A stretch of 64,000 nucleotides of DNA, from positions 1 through 64,000 of the forward strand of contig CANJUD010000006.1 of assembly GCA_947477885.1 (NCBI GenBank). Reading direction: 5' to 3'. Shown here piece after piece: positions 35,452 through 43,487 of this stretch (its first letter is position 1; each line of letters begins with the position of its first letter). The notes under the pieces are model-generated. The model had not been told where the DNA came from, did not search any database, and saw only the letters and a list, made by a program, of their open reading frames with translations. The DNA comes from Bacteroidota bacterium (GTDB lineage Bacteria > Bacteroidota > Bacteroidia > UKL13-3). Made by a program: the position numbers and the translations under genes.

Positions 35452-36036
35452 TTAGTCTTTAAAAAATTTAACCATGCCCATTAAGTGACTCCAGAACCAA
35501 GATTCTTCAGCATGCATTAGCATCTCAATAGAGCTATCGGTTTGTTTCACCATTTTTTGCAAACCTGTAATAGTTTTCTTCAGTGCTTTTACATTTTTGT
35601 CTCGACCGTCGCCTTCAAAATCGGAAAGGGTTGCCAATGATTTTATGATTGGCGATAGCTCGCGTTTGCGGCGTTCACGTGCTACATATTTTGCAATTTT
35701 CCAAGGTTCTTTTTCAGCTTCAAAATAATCTTTGCGGTCGCCTGCTTTCACTTTTTTTATCACCAAACTCCAGTCGAGCAATTCACGCAGGTTCATATTG
35801 GCATTGCCACGGCTAATATCCAATTGTTTCATCACATCTTCGGTAGTAAGGGCTTCGGGCGATATTAAAAGTAATGCGTGTATTTGGGCCATCGTTCTAT
35901 TGATTCCCCAGAATGGTCCCATCGAACCCCAGGTGCTTATAAATTCTTTCTTTGCCTCGTTGTAGTTCAAAATGTTTTTAGTAGTGTATAGAATATTATT
36001 TTTTTTGAATCTATTTGATTGGTTTTGCAGGAACAC
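35452..36036 (-). CDS. GbsR/MarR-type transcriptional regulator
   Basis: A 194-residue winged-helix protein of the GbsR branch: EFISTWGSMGPFWGINRTMA, then TEDVMKQLDISRGNANMNLRELLDW (recognition helix) and the wing KKVKAGDRKDYFEAEKEPW. It lies inside the polysaccharide operon, so it may control it. The long frame starts at ATG 36036 and overlaps the upstream gene by 26 nt with an atypical polar lead (MFLQNQSNRF). A TTG at 35970 (followed by NYNEAKKEF) would give the usual GbsR N-terminus, so the true start is uncertain. Confidence 0.88.
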   Translation of the reverse strand: MFLQNQSNRFKKNNILYTTKNILNYNEAKKEFISTWGSMGPFWGINRTMAQIHALLLISPEALTTEDVMKQLDISRGNANMNLRELLDWSLVIKKVKAGDRKDYFEAEKEPWKIAKYVARERRKRELSPIIKSLATLSDFEGDGRDKNVKALKKTITGLQKMVKQTDSSIEMLMHAEESWFWSHLMGMVKFFKD

Positions 36037-36541
36037 CGACTAAAGTATTATTACCATCTGGGAAATTGTGCACCACACAGGCCGATGCTGCAATATATAA
36101 TTTCGGTCCTAGATTTATAGGTCCAATAATAACTGCATTGGCTCCCATATTGCAATCGTCTCCTATTACAATATCACCGGGTTTGCATCCATCTTTGGCA
36201 CCAATTACATTGCCGCCAACCATCGTAAGTTTTTTGCCAATTACAGCCATGCCAGATACTACAACTCCCAAGGAAGGGTGAAGTATAGAAATTCCTCCTT
36301 TAATATCGGCCTTGTAATGGATATCAATATTTGAATAGGCTTGTATGGGGTAATACAGCGGCGAAAAAATAACTCTGATAAATTGATAAGGTTTGCCTAA
36401 GGTGTTGAATAAACCTCGCTCCAAGCGGTATAGTGCCAAACCCCAAAAATTGCGGCTAAGCCAAATATGTACATAGCGAATTTTCTTCTTACCCACCATG
36501 CGTTTCATATCTTCTCCAAAGTATTTGAACTGGCTTGCCAT
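36011..36541 (-). CDS. Serine O-acetyltransferase-like hexapeptide-repeat protein
   Basis: A 176-residue left-handed beta-helix acetyltransferase. Helical lead to about residue 70, then hexapeptide turns (IDIHYKADIKGGISILHPSLG, VIGKKLTMVGGNVIGAK, GANAVIIGPINLG) and a closing VVHNFPDGNNTLVGVPAKP. The catalytic histidine in the HPSLG block fits the CysE branch, but it is shorter than CysE and stands first in a polysaccharide operon, so it may acetylate a sugar instead of serine. I therefore give no gene symbol. Confidence 0.78.
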   Translation of the reverse strand: MASQFKYFGEDMKRMVGKKKIRYVHIWLSRNFWGLALYRLERGLFNTLGKPYQFIRVIFSPLYYPIQAYSNIDIHYKADIKGGISILHPSLGVVVSGMAVIGKKLTMVGGNVIGAKDGCKPGDIVIGDDCNMGANAVIIGPINLGPKLYIAASACVVHNFPDGNNTLVGVPAKPIK

Positions 36542-36656
36542 TTTTTTTATAAGTCTTTATACTCCTGATTCGAAGCTACAAAATAAACCCAAATATGCCA
36601 AGGTAGCAAATTTTGAAATTGAACAATACAAACATTTGCGTTAATATTGCACCTCG

Positions 36657-37106
36657 ATGAGGTTCTATGCTGCTTTAATATTTGTGTTACTTGGGGTGGG
36701 TTGCCGCGACTCTAATCAGTCTAATAACCAACCTACTGAAGTAAAAAATGACACTTTGAGAACTCCTGAAAAAATGGACACAGATAAAAACTTATCCAAT
36801 ATGCTTGACCATGTTTTGCGCTCAAAAAAAATTTTTACAGGCAAGCATCGGGTTATATATGAAGATGGTAGTTCGCGTAGTATTGAAATTGATAGCTTCG
36901 GCAATATATCGGGATCGAAAAATTATAAACTATTTAGGGTGGTTGCAAATGGACAAAACATTATCTACCTAATAAAAGGGAAAGACGAAGTCCACTCACC
37001 CAAAGATACCTTTAGCTATGCGCAGCAAGACAATGGCGTACAATTATATCTGATTAATAACCATCAAAAAACATATAAATATACTTTAACAAAAATTACC
37101 CAATGA
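36657..37106 (+). CDS. Small lipoprotein, unknown
   Basis: A 149-residue lipoprotein: signal peptide with lipobox (LLGVGC, Cys 16), a polar linker rich in N, Q and T, then a small beta-rich domain (RVIYEDGSSRSIEIDSFG, YKLFRVVANGQNIIYLI). No family recognised. It overlaps fabI by 4 nt (ATGA), so the two are co-expressed, although no functional link is obvious. Confidence 0.75.
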   Translation: MRFYAALIFVLLGVGCRDSNQSNNQPTEVKNDTLRTPEKMDTDKNLSNMLDHVLRSKKIFTGKHRVIYEDGSSRSIEIDSFGNISGSKNYKLFRVVANGQNIIYLIKGKDEVHSPKDTFSYAQQDNGVQLYLINNHQKTYKYTLTKITQ

Positions 37107-37909
37107 AAATATTAGAAGGAAAAAAAGGAATCATATTTGGGGCACTCGACCCCAATTCTATAGCTTGGAAAGTTGCCGAACAATGCCATGCAAATGGAGC
37201 AACATTTACACTCACTAATGCTCCGATAGCTTTGAGACTGGGCACCATTAATCAATTGGCCGAAACTACCAACAGTAAAGTAATTGGCTGCGATGTTACC
37301 TTGAGTGCCGATATGGAAAACTTATTAAAAGAATCGATGGAAGTATTGGGGGGCAAAGTTGATTTTATATTACACTCAGTAGGTATGTCGCTCAATATAA
37401 GGAAAGGGAAAGTATATACCGATTTGGATTATGAGATGATGAAAAAAACATTCGACATCAGTGCCATGTCTTTTCACCGCCTATTGCAAACCGCTTGGAA
37501 AATGGACGCCATCAACGATTGGGGTTCAGTAGTAGCACTTACTTATATTGCTGCCCAACGCGTATTTCCCGACTATAGTGAAATGGCAGACACCAAAGCA
37601 TTATTAGAAAGTTTCGCCCGCAGCTTCGGTTATCATTATGGCAAAGCAAAAAAAGTGAGAATCAATACCATTTCGCAATCGCCAACTAAAACAACTGCAG
37701 GAACTGGTGTAAAGGGTTTCGGCTCTTTCTTCGATTATGCAGATGCCATGAGTCCGCTTGGCAATGCAAGTGCAGAAGATTGTGCAAACTACTGCGTGAG
37801 CCTTTTTAGCGATTATACAAAAATGGTTACTATGCAAAATTTATTTCACGATGGTGGATTTTCATTTACTGGAATCAGTAATGAAGTGATAGAACAAATG
37901 GGCCAATAA
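37103..37909 (+). CDS. fabI: Enoyl-[acyl-carrier-protein] reductase (NADH) FabI
   Basis: A 268-residue short-chain dehydrogenase of the FabI type, catalysing the last reduction step in each cycle of fatty-acid elongation. The catalytic set is Y148, Y158 and K165 in the pattern TYIAAQRVFPDYSEMADTK, matching E. coli FabI Y146, Y156 and K163. The nucleotide-binding start is GALDPNSIAWKVAEQ, where FabI usually has GxxxxxSIAxGIA. That difference makes this a slightly divergent member. It overlaps the lipoprotein gene by 4 nt and abuts the GT2 gene. Confidence 0.92.
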   Translation: MKILEGKKGIIFGALDPNSIAWKVAEQCHANGATFTLTNAPIALRLGTINQLAETTNSKVIGCDVTLSADMENLLKESMEVLGGKVDFILHSVGMSLNIRKGKVYTDLDYEMMKKTFDISAMSFHRLLQTAWKMDAINDWGSVVALTYIAAQRVFPDYSEMADTKALLESFARSFGYHYGKAKKVRINTISQSPTKTTAGTGVKGFGSFFDYADAMSPLGNASAEDCANYCVSLFSDYTKMVTMQNLFHDGGFSFTGISNEVIEQMGQ

Positions 37910-38863
37910 ATGCAAATGAAAATTTCTGTTGTTATACCCAATTTCAATGGCAGTATGCTGCTAAAGGAGAATCTGCCTCATCTTATTACTGCTCTCAAAA
38001 AATCGACACTGCCTTATGAGGTTATTATAGCAGACGATAAATCGACTGACGATTCAGTAGCTTTTATCAAACAAAATTATAGTGAAATTATAGTGATTGA
38101 GAATACTTCAAATTTGGGTTTCTCGGCAAATTGTAATAGTGGATTTAAAATTGCAAAACACGATTGGATTTTAGCTATGAATACCGACGTGAAAATACAT
38201 GAAAACTTTTTTGAACCTATAATAAAATATCTCAATAATAAAAATCTTTTCTCGGTAGGCGGTGCCATATATGGTTATGACAATGTATTGCAAGATGCTG
38301 GCAAATACCCAGCCTGGGGCCTGCAAGGATTAAAAACCACCATCGATTTTGAACAGAAAGATTATATAACAAGTGTCTCTACATTATTCAATTCAGGAGC
38401 CTGTGTATTATATAATAAAGAAAAACTGATGCAGCTGAAAGGCTATGATGAATTGTTCACGCCCTTCTATTATGAAGATGCTGAAATATGTTTGCGAGCT
38501 TTGCGTAAGGGCTGGGAGTGTTTATATATTCCCGCATCTATATGCTACCATCCCAACTCGGCCACTATACAAAAACACCACTCAGAAGAATATGTGAAAG
38601 TAATTGCCAACCGCAACAAACTTGTGATGGGTTACCTTCACTATGATGGTATGCATCGCAACACATTTTATATCATGATGTATTTAAAACTGTTAGTTTG
38701 CTGGGCAGGTAAAATATGGTATTATAAATCGTTTGCAGGTTTTAATAAGTTACTCCCACAATTAAGAAATCGTAAAAAAGGAAACAAATATATACATTCA
38801 CTTTCCAAGGTCTGTAATGAATTGAAAGCAGATTTGAAGGGAAAGGTAGTCAGGTTGTTTTAA
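37910..38863 (+). CDS. Glycosyltransferase family 2 (rhamnosyltransferase-like)
   Basis: A 317-residue GT2. The GT-A start is ISVVIPNFNGSMLLKENLPH with IIADDKSTDDS; the metal-binding motif is in ILAMNTDVKIHENFF; and the acceptor-side acidic motif is in PFYYEDAEICLRALRKGW. The C-terminal 70 residues are basic and probably membrane-proximal. Close in layout to WbbL-like rhamnosyltransferases; the sugar is not predictable. ATG at 37910 directly follows the fabI stop; ATG at 37916 is an alternative. Confidence 0.9.
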   Translation: MQMKISVVIPNFNGSMLLKENLPHLITALKKSTLPYEVIIADDKSTDDSVAFIKQNYSEIIVIENTSNLGFSANCNSGFKIAKHDWILAMNTDVKIHENFFEPIIKYLNNKNLFSVGGAIYGYDNVLQDAGKYPAWGLQGLKTTIDFEQKDYITSVSTLFNSGACVLYNKEKLMQLKGYDELFTPFYYEDAEICLRALRKGWECLYIPASICYHPNSATIQKHHSEEYVKVIANRNKLVMGYLHYDGMHRNTFYIMMYLKLLVCWAGKIWYYKSFAGFNKLLPQLRNRKKGNKYIHSLSKVCNELKADLKGKVVRLF

Positions 38864-39041
38864 GAGTTAAAAGTGATTCGCCGCTGCGAACTAAAAGGGA
38901 AAAGTTTTTCCAGTTTACATTTCACTATAATCAGCGTAATCATTTTAATCAGCGGTTCAGACAATGTGGACAATGATTACCAAAATACATCCATTGTATT
39001 ATATGTTATCGCATCAATATAGATTTCCCCGAGAAGTACCG

Positions 39042-39062
39042 TCTTTCTCCCTCGGAGAAAGA
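39042..39062. other. Perfect hairpin between convergent GT2 and gatC genes
   Basis: TCTTTCTCC (39042-39050) pairs perfectly with GGAGAAAGA (39054-39062) around a CTC loop. It lies between two convergent genes and may be a bidirectional terminator, though there is no T-run. The 38864-39079 gap holds no gene. Confidence 0.6.
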
Positions 39063-39079
39063 TAAGAGATAGAGGCCAC

Positions 39080-39370
39080 CTACTTATCCAAAAACTTAGG
39101 AACTCTAAAATAATCACTGTCTTTTTTGGGTGCATTTTTCAATGCTTCTGCGTGGGTAATTTCTTCTACTATTATATCATCACGCAAAATATTAGTTTCG
39201 GTGCTCATATAGATTAGTGGTTCAACACCCGTGGTGTCAATCTCATTTAGTTTTTCGCAGAAAGCGGTTATTTGGGTAAGGTCTTGTTTGATGCTTTCTT
39301 TGTCAGCACCATTAAATTCAAGGCGGGCCAAGTGGGCTAGTTTGTCGATGGCATCGTTGGTGATTTCCAT
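39080..39370 (-). CDS. gatC: Aspartyl/glutamyl-tRNA amidotransferase subunit C
   Basis: A 96-residue GatC: MEITNDAIDKLAHLARLEF at the start, then LTQITAFCEKLNEIDTTGVEPL and the C-terminal RDDIIVEEITHAEALKNAP...YFRVPKFLDK. GatC wraps the GatA-GatB interface of the tRNA-dependent amidotransferase that corrects Glu-tRNA(Gln) and Asp-tRNA(Asn). Length is normal. It follows the A-type Fe-S carrier by 12 nt. gatA and gatB are not in the window. Confidence 0.95.
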   Translation of the reverse strand: MEITNDAIDKLAHLARLEFNGADKESIKQDLTQITAFCEKLNEIDTTGVEPLIYMSTETNILRDDIIVEEITHAEALKNAPKKDSDYFRVPKFLDK

Positions 39371-39382
39371 TGCATATAATAA

Positions 39383-39733
39383 TTAAGCTGAGAAAGAAGT
39401 ACCACAACCGCAGGTGCTTTTCGCATTGGGATTGGTAAAAGTGAAACCGCGAGAGTTCAAACCATCTTGCCAGTCTATCTCCATTCCTATCACATACATT
39501 TCATGGCTGCGGTCCATCAGTACTTTAAGTCCGCCCATTTCATATATCGTGTCTGCATCTGTTTGTTGGTCGAATGCCAGAAGGTAACTCATTCCTGAGC
39601 ATCCGCCGCCTTTTACGCCAATACGCAATCCTTGCTCATCGCCTACTGTGTTTTCTTGTTTCAGTTTATTCAACTGTTCTATAGCTCCTTCGGAAATAAG
39701 AACCGGTGCTTTTTTAATTGTATTCGTGTCCAT
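39383..39733 (-). CDS. A-type iron-sulfur cluster assembly protein (IscA/SufA/ErpA-like)
   Basis: A 116-residue A-type carrier, which hands Fe-S clusters to apo-proteins. The three conserved cysteines are present: one in GGGCSGMSYLL, two in STCGCGTSF. A longer frame starts at 39769, but a TAATTTTG -7 box at 39757-39764 lies inside it, so the ATG at 39733 (MDTNTIKKAP) is the better start. Cannot be assigned to IscA, SufA or ErpA from sequence alone. Upstream of gatC in one unit. Confidence 0.93.
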   Translation of the reverse strand: MDTNTIKKAPVLISEGAIEQLNKLKQENTVGDEQGLRIGVKGGGCSGMSYLLAFDQQTDADTIYEMGGLKVLMDRSHEMYVIGMEIDWQDGLNSRGFTFTNPNAKSTCGCGTSFSA

Positions 39734-39756
39734 ATTGATATCTGTAATTACTTTTG

Positions 39757-39764
39757 CAAAATTA
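39757..39764 (-). promoter_or_regulatory. Bacteroidota -7 box (TAATTTTG) for the A-type carrier gene
   Basis: Minus-strand TAATTTTG, 23 nt before the ATG at 39733. It decides between the two possible starts of that gene. Confidence 0.6.
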
Positions 39765-39783
39765 AACACAAAAATCTATTATA

Positions 39784-40371
39784 ATGTCTGCCCTGCCCCA
39801 AAAATCGAAAATAGTTCTCTTTTCTCTCCTCCTCATCAATTGTATATTTATATATAATAGCTGCACCTGCAACAAAGAAAAGCTCATCGAATCCGTCGTT
39901 ATCAGTTTTGAACCCGGCAAGGAAGCTGCTACAGATAAGGCACTCACCGCATTCACCTTTAAAAACTATAGCGACTCAAAAGGTGGTGCTGCATGGCACG
40001 CATACGATTCGAGTGTGCTTGCAAAATTTGGAAGTCAAGATTTCAATGATACTTTGGTATCTGTTCCTATTAAAGGTTTATATACTCTGAACAAACAAAA
40101 AATATTAATCAAACTGTTCGCCACTTCACCCACCGACTATGTGTGCGATGGTTGCCAACCAGTAGTGAGTTTGGCCGTATTCAAAGAAAAAACACCCGAT
40201 GAATATACCAAAGTGAAGCACCATTTTCTAAGCAATAGCGGCAACCTTGGCAAAATGGGAAATCTAGATGTGAAAACTGTCGGCGATACTATTATATATC
40301 TTGACTTACCTTCGTTACAAGGAGCGAATAGGTGGAGCTACCATTATAAGGAAGGAATAAAGGGTAAGTAG
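39784..40371 (+). CDS. Lipoprotein, unknown
   Basis: A 195-residue protein with a hydrophobic lead (IVLFSLLLINCIFIYNSC) and a lipobox-like NSC; the exact lipidated cysteine is uncertain because several follow (SCTCNK). The soluble part is beta-rich, with two cysteines in YVCDGCQPVVSL and a late block VGDTIIYLDLPSLQGANRW. No family recognised. Divergent from the A-type carrier gene. A heptad array overlaps its stop codon. Confidence 0.72.
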   Translation: MSALPQKSKIVLFSLLLINCIFIYNSCTCNKEKLIESVVISFEPGKEAATDKALTAFTFKNYSDSKGGAAWHAYDSSVLAKFGSQDFNDTLVSVPIKGLYTLNKQKILIKLFATSPTDYVCDGCQPVVSLAVFKEKTPDEYTKVKHHFLSNSGNLGKMGNLDVKTVGDTIIYLDLPSLQGANRWSYHYKEGIKGK

Positions 40372-40440
40372 TAAGTCGTAATTGTTCAGCGGGTTAGCAG
40401 CGGATGCATCAAAGCGTAGCTACTAATTACTGACTACTAA
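40364..40440. repeat. Inverted heptad arrays filling the gap between the lipoprotein gene and carA
   Basis: Eleven consecutive heptads in one phase: GTAAGTA, GTAAGTC, GTAATTG, TTCAGCG, GGTTAGC, AGCGGAT, GCATCAA, AGCGTAG, CTACTAA, TTACTGA and CTACTAA. The first three are roughly the reverse complement of the last three, around a GC-richer centre. The array overlaps the stop codons of both convergent genes (40369-40371 and 40423-40425), so the last codons of carA (VVSN) lie in the repeat. Confidence 0.85.
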
Positions 40441-41529
40441 TTTTATAAAGTCATCAAACAAATACCTACTATCATGCGGACCAGGATTGGCCTCGGGATG
40501 GTACTGCACACTAAATGCTTTATGATTCACCAATCGAATTCCTTCAATTGTATGGTCATTCAAATTAACATGCGTAATCTTAATATTTTTATTGGCTTCC
40601 ACATCTTCGGCTATAACTGAGAAACCGTGGTTCTGAGAAGTAACTTCGCATTTTCCCGTCTCTAAATTTTTTACAGGATGGTTACCTCCTCTGTGGCCGT
40701 TGAACATTTTATATGTTTTTACTCCTGCAGCTTCTGCCAATATCTGATGACCCAAACAAATACCGAACAAAGGTATTCCGGCATCCAAAATTTGTTTCAC
40801 AGTTTGCACCGCATAGGGCATGGCCGATGGATCGCCGGGCCCATTAGATATTTGGAAACCATTTGGATTCCATTTTATCATTTCTTCAAAATTAGTTTTT
40901 GCGGGGAATACGCCCACGTAGCATCCACGGTCTGTGAGTGAGCGTATAATATTTTGCTTCACACCCAAATCTAATAATGCAATTCTGATGGCCGAATTTT
41001 CATCGCCAACAAAATAAGGTTTGCTGGTAGTAACCATACTTGATAGTTCCAAACCATTCATATCTGGAACAGCTTTTAGTTGCTCCATTAATTTAGTTAC
41101 ATCCGTTTCTTCGCTGCTTATAATGGCATTCATCACGCCCTTGTTGCGTATATACGTAACCAAGGCACGGGTATCTACACCGCTAATGCCAACCAAATTG
41201 TTGTCGGCAAAATAGTCTTGTATATTCTCATCGGCGAGTTTGCGGGCATAGGGAATATTAAAATTACGGCACACAAGCCCTGCGATTTTTATTGAATCGC
41301 TTTCTATTTCTTTATGGGCAATACCATAATTGCCTACGTGCACATTGGTGCTCACCAAAATTTGTTTGTAATAGCTGGGATCGGTAAATATTTCTTGATA
41401 GCCAGTCATACTGGTATTGAAACATATTTCGCCAGTGGTGGTGCCGGTTTTGCCAATAGCGAATCCTTTAAAAGTGGTGCCGTCTGCCAATAACAAAACG
41501 GCTGGCAGTTGTTGAATTACTTTGCTCAT
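40423..41529 (-). CDS. carA: Carbamoyl-phosphate synthase small subunit
   Basis: A 368-residue glutaminase subunit that supplies ammonia to CarB for pyrimidine and arginine synthesis. Residues 1-150 form the CarA-specific N-terminal domain (TSMTGYQEIFTDPSYYKQI). The class I amidotransferase domain has nucleophile C258 (GICLGHQI), H344 and E346 (VQYHPEANPGP). Length is normal. A TAATTTTG box lies 8 nt upstream of the ATG, so the leader would be nearly absent. carB is not adjacent. Confidence 0.97.
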   Translation of the reverse strand: MSKVIQQLPAVLLLADGTTFKGFAIGKTGTTTGEICFNTSMTGYQEIFTDPSYYKQILVSTNVHVGNYGIAHKEIESDSIKIAGLVCRNFNIPYARKLADENIQDYFADNNLVGISGVDTRALVTYIRNKGVMNAIISSEETDVTKLMEQLKAVPDMNGLELSSMVTTSKPYFVGDENSAIRIALLDLGVKQNIIRSLTDRGCYVGVFPAKTNFEEMIKWNPNGFQISNGPGDPSAMPYAVQTVKQILDAGIPLFGICLGHQILAEAAGVKTYKMFNGHRGGNHPVKNLETGKCEVTSQNHGFSVIAEDVEANKNIKITHVNLNDHTIEGIRLVNHKAFSVQYHPEANPGPHDSRYLFDDFIKLVVSN

Positions 41530-41536
41530 TGGGTTG

Positions 41537-41544
41537 CAAAATTA
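41537..41544 (-). promoter_or_regulatory. Bacteroidota -7 box (TAATTTTG) for carA
   Basis: Minus-strand TAATTTTG only 7 nt upstream of the carA ATG; a transcript from it would be almost leaderless. Confidence 0.5.
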
Positions 41545-41654
41545 AGGCATACTTAATGGCTATTTATTGATGTTTAAAACAAATGTAAATTTTATTAAAA
41601 GGTTTATTATCAGCACTGAACACTTTCGCATTTCACAGAGTGTGATAAAGTACA

Positions 41655-41662
41655 TATATTTG
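41655..41662 (+). promoter_or_regulatory. Bacteroidota -7 box (TATATTTG) for the GT4 gene
   Basis: Exact TATATTTG, 25 nt before the ATG at 41688. Confidence 0.5.
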
Positions 41663-41687
41663 AAGTAAACTATTCTAAATTCTATCT

Positions 41688-42707
41688 ATGATACTTTATG
41701 TAGGTAACTACATTTCAAAGCACGGCACTACGCCAACATTCAACGAGTTCTTATCGGACAAGTTAGGGGAAACCTATAAGGTTTATAAAAGCTCTGACCA
41801 GAAAAATAAGTATTTGCGGATGATTGCGATGTGTTGGTCCGTGTTTAAATATTCGCATAAAGTGAAGGTGGTGATGGTTGACTCATTTAGTACGCAGGCT
41901 TTTTGGTTTGCATTTGGCGTGGCATTGATGTGTCGTATCAATCGTATTCCTTATGTGCCTATTATTCGTGGAGGGATGTTTGAAGAAAGGTTGAAACGCA
42001 ATCCCCGTTTATCGCGTTGGATATTAAAAAACTCAGCAGCAAATCTGAGTCCTTCGCATTTTATGGAGGATATATTAAAGAGCAAAGGTTATTCGGTTAC
42101 CTACATTCCCAATTATTTGGATGTTAAAAACTACGAATTTTTTAAGCGAGATAAATTTGAATTAAAACTACTTTGGGTTCGTTCGCTACACGAAGTATAT
42201 AACCCAGTTTTGGCAGTTGATATATTACATACACTAAAACAAAAACATCCCAATGTTAGCTTGTGTATGATAGGGCCAGATAAAGATGGTTCGAAAAAAC
42301 AAATAGAAGATCAAGCCATTAAATTGGGTGTGCAAGATGCCATTACGCTAACCGGGAAATTGAACAAAGATGAGTGGCGAATGGAATCGAAGAACTATGA
42401 TATATTTATCAATACCACCAATGTCGATAATCAACCACTCACCGTTATAGAGGCTATGGCATTGGGACTGCCAGTAATATCAACAGCGATAGGAGGGAAC
42501 AAGTATTTTATAAGAGAAGGTGAAAATGGTTTCTTAGTTCCAGTTGGCGACAGAGATGCATTTGTAGAAAAGATAGAATATATCATTAACAACCAAGAAA
42601 AGGTTAAAACCATCTGCCAAACTGCACGCCATGATGCGGAACAATTTGAATGGGACAAGGTGAAACCTTTATATGATAGTTTGTTTGCGGGGATTATGAA
42701 GAAGTAG
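41688..42707 (+). CDS. Glycosyltransferase family 4 protein
   Basis: A 339-residue GT-B glycosyltransferase. The N-terminal lobe has YVPIIRGGMFEERL; the C-terminal lobe begins near LKLLWVRSLHEVYNPVLAVD and carries the GT4 signature NTTNVDNQPLTVIEAMALGLPVISTAIGG, quoted here only as PLTVIEAMALGLPVISTA. The EX7E-type acidic residues lie in that block. It likely adds a sugar to a surface glycan. Transcribed alone; a heptad array begins at its stop codon. Confidence 0.92.
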   Translation: MILYVGNYISKHGTTPTFNEFLSDKLGETYKVYKSSDQKNKYLRMIAMCWSVFKYSHKVKVVMVDSFSTQAFWFAFGVALMCRINRIPYVPIIRGGMFEERLKRNPRLSRWILKNSAANLSPSHFMEDILKSKGYSVTYIPNYLDVKNYEFFKRDKFELKLLWVRSLHEVYNPVLAVDILHTLKQKHPNVSLCMIGPDKDGSKKQIEDQAIKLGVQDAITLTGKLNKDEWRMESKNYDIFINTTNVDNQPLTVIEAMALGLPVISTAIGGNKYFIREGENGFLVPVGDRDAFVEKIEYIINNQEKVKTICQTARHDAEQFEWDKVKPLYDSLFAGIMKK

Positions 42708-42748
42708 TATCAATTATCAATTATAAGGTATCAAGTATTTGCTACCTG
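42707..42748. repeat. Heptad array (GTATCAA) starting at the GT4 stop codon
   Basis: GTATCAA, TTATCAA, TTATAAG, GTATCAA, GTATTTG and CTACCTG run in phase from the last base of the TAG. The same GTATCAA unit forms the array at 24172, over 18 kb away. Confidence 0.8.
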
Positions 42749-42782
42749 CTTTCGCCATATTCCGCAAATCACAATATAAATT

Positions 42783-43391
42783 ATGAAAATATTTCTGACC
42801 TGTTTTTTAATCTTGACTTGCTATTATATACAAGCTCAAAATAAAACCAAAGAGTTATATCTAGGTTTTACAAATTTTTCATTAGCTAATACTCAGATAA
42901 AATATAAATTTCAAATTGGAAAAAAAGTATTTTTTAAGACAGGTTTGATTAATATAATAGGCTATTCAAATTCAATAAACTATACGGGCACCAATAATTA
43001 TCCAACAAGCAGATCGGGACATTCGGAAGGGATTGAGCTAGGGCTTGAATGGCGGAAGACGATAGAAAAAAATGTAAGTTTCTTTCATGGAATCAACTTG
43101 AGTTACACCTATTCCGACGATGCCAAAACAATAAAAAACCCTCAATTTAATTCTGCTGAACAGACAGATCATATTACAAGCCAATATTTCAATATCCCTT
43201 ATACCATAGGTTTGTTATGGAGTATAACTCCGAATATACTGATGGCTATTGAAGTTAATCCTTCAATTTCATACGGAATTACAAAGTATAAATATGGATA
43301 TGACCCTTTTGGTAGAAATCGCAGTATGGATTCTTATAATTTGAATTTAAATAATAGAATAGGCCTGTTGTCGGTGGCCTATCGATTTTAA
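42783..43391 (+). CDS. Outer-membrane beta-barrel-like protein
   Basis: A 202-residue protein with signal peptide MKIFLTCFLILTCYYIQA. The rest alternates strands of barrel type (IKYKFQIGKKVFFKTGLINI, GIELGLEWRKTI, NRIGLLSVAYRF) and ends in an aromatic residue, typical for outer-membrane barrels assembled by BAM. No family recognised. Stands alone between GT4 and the giant LTD gene. Confidence 0.72.
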   Translation: MKIFLTCFLILTCYYIQAQNKTKELYLGFTNFSLANTQIKYKFQIGKKVFFKTGLINIIGYSNSINYTGTNNYPTSRSGHSEGIELGLEWRKTIEKNVSFFHGINLSYTYSDDAKTIKNPQFNSAEQTDHITSQYFNIPYTIGLLWSITPNILMAIEVNPSISYGITKYKYGYDPFGRNRSMDSYNLNLNNRIGLLSVAYRF

Positions 43392-43487
43392 TATAACTTG
43401 TGGTGACAATGTAATTGTATTTTATTTTGTATAAATATGTATACTTTGCTTTAAAAGCCACTGCTATGTTTTTAAAGGAGCTAGTAC

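Noticed and set aside
39000-39062. Rho-independent terminator at the GT2/gatC junction
   Set aside because: The hairpin is perfect but has no T-run on either side, so I list it only as a hairpin.
39734-39769. Longer start for the A-type Fe-S carrier at 39769
   Set aside because: A TAATTTTG promoter box lies within the extra codons, and the short form has the family's usual N-terminus.
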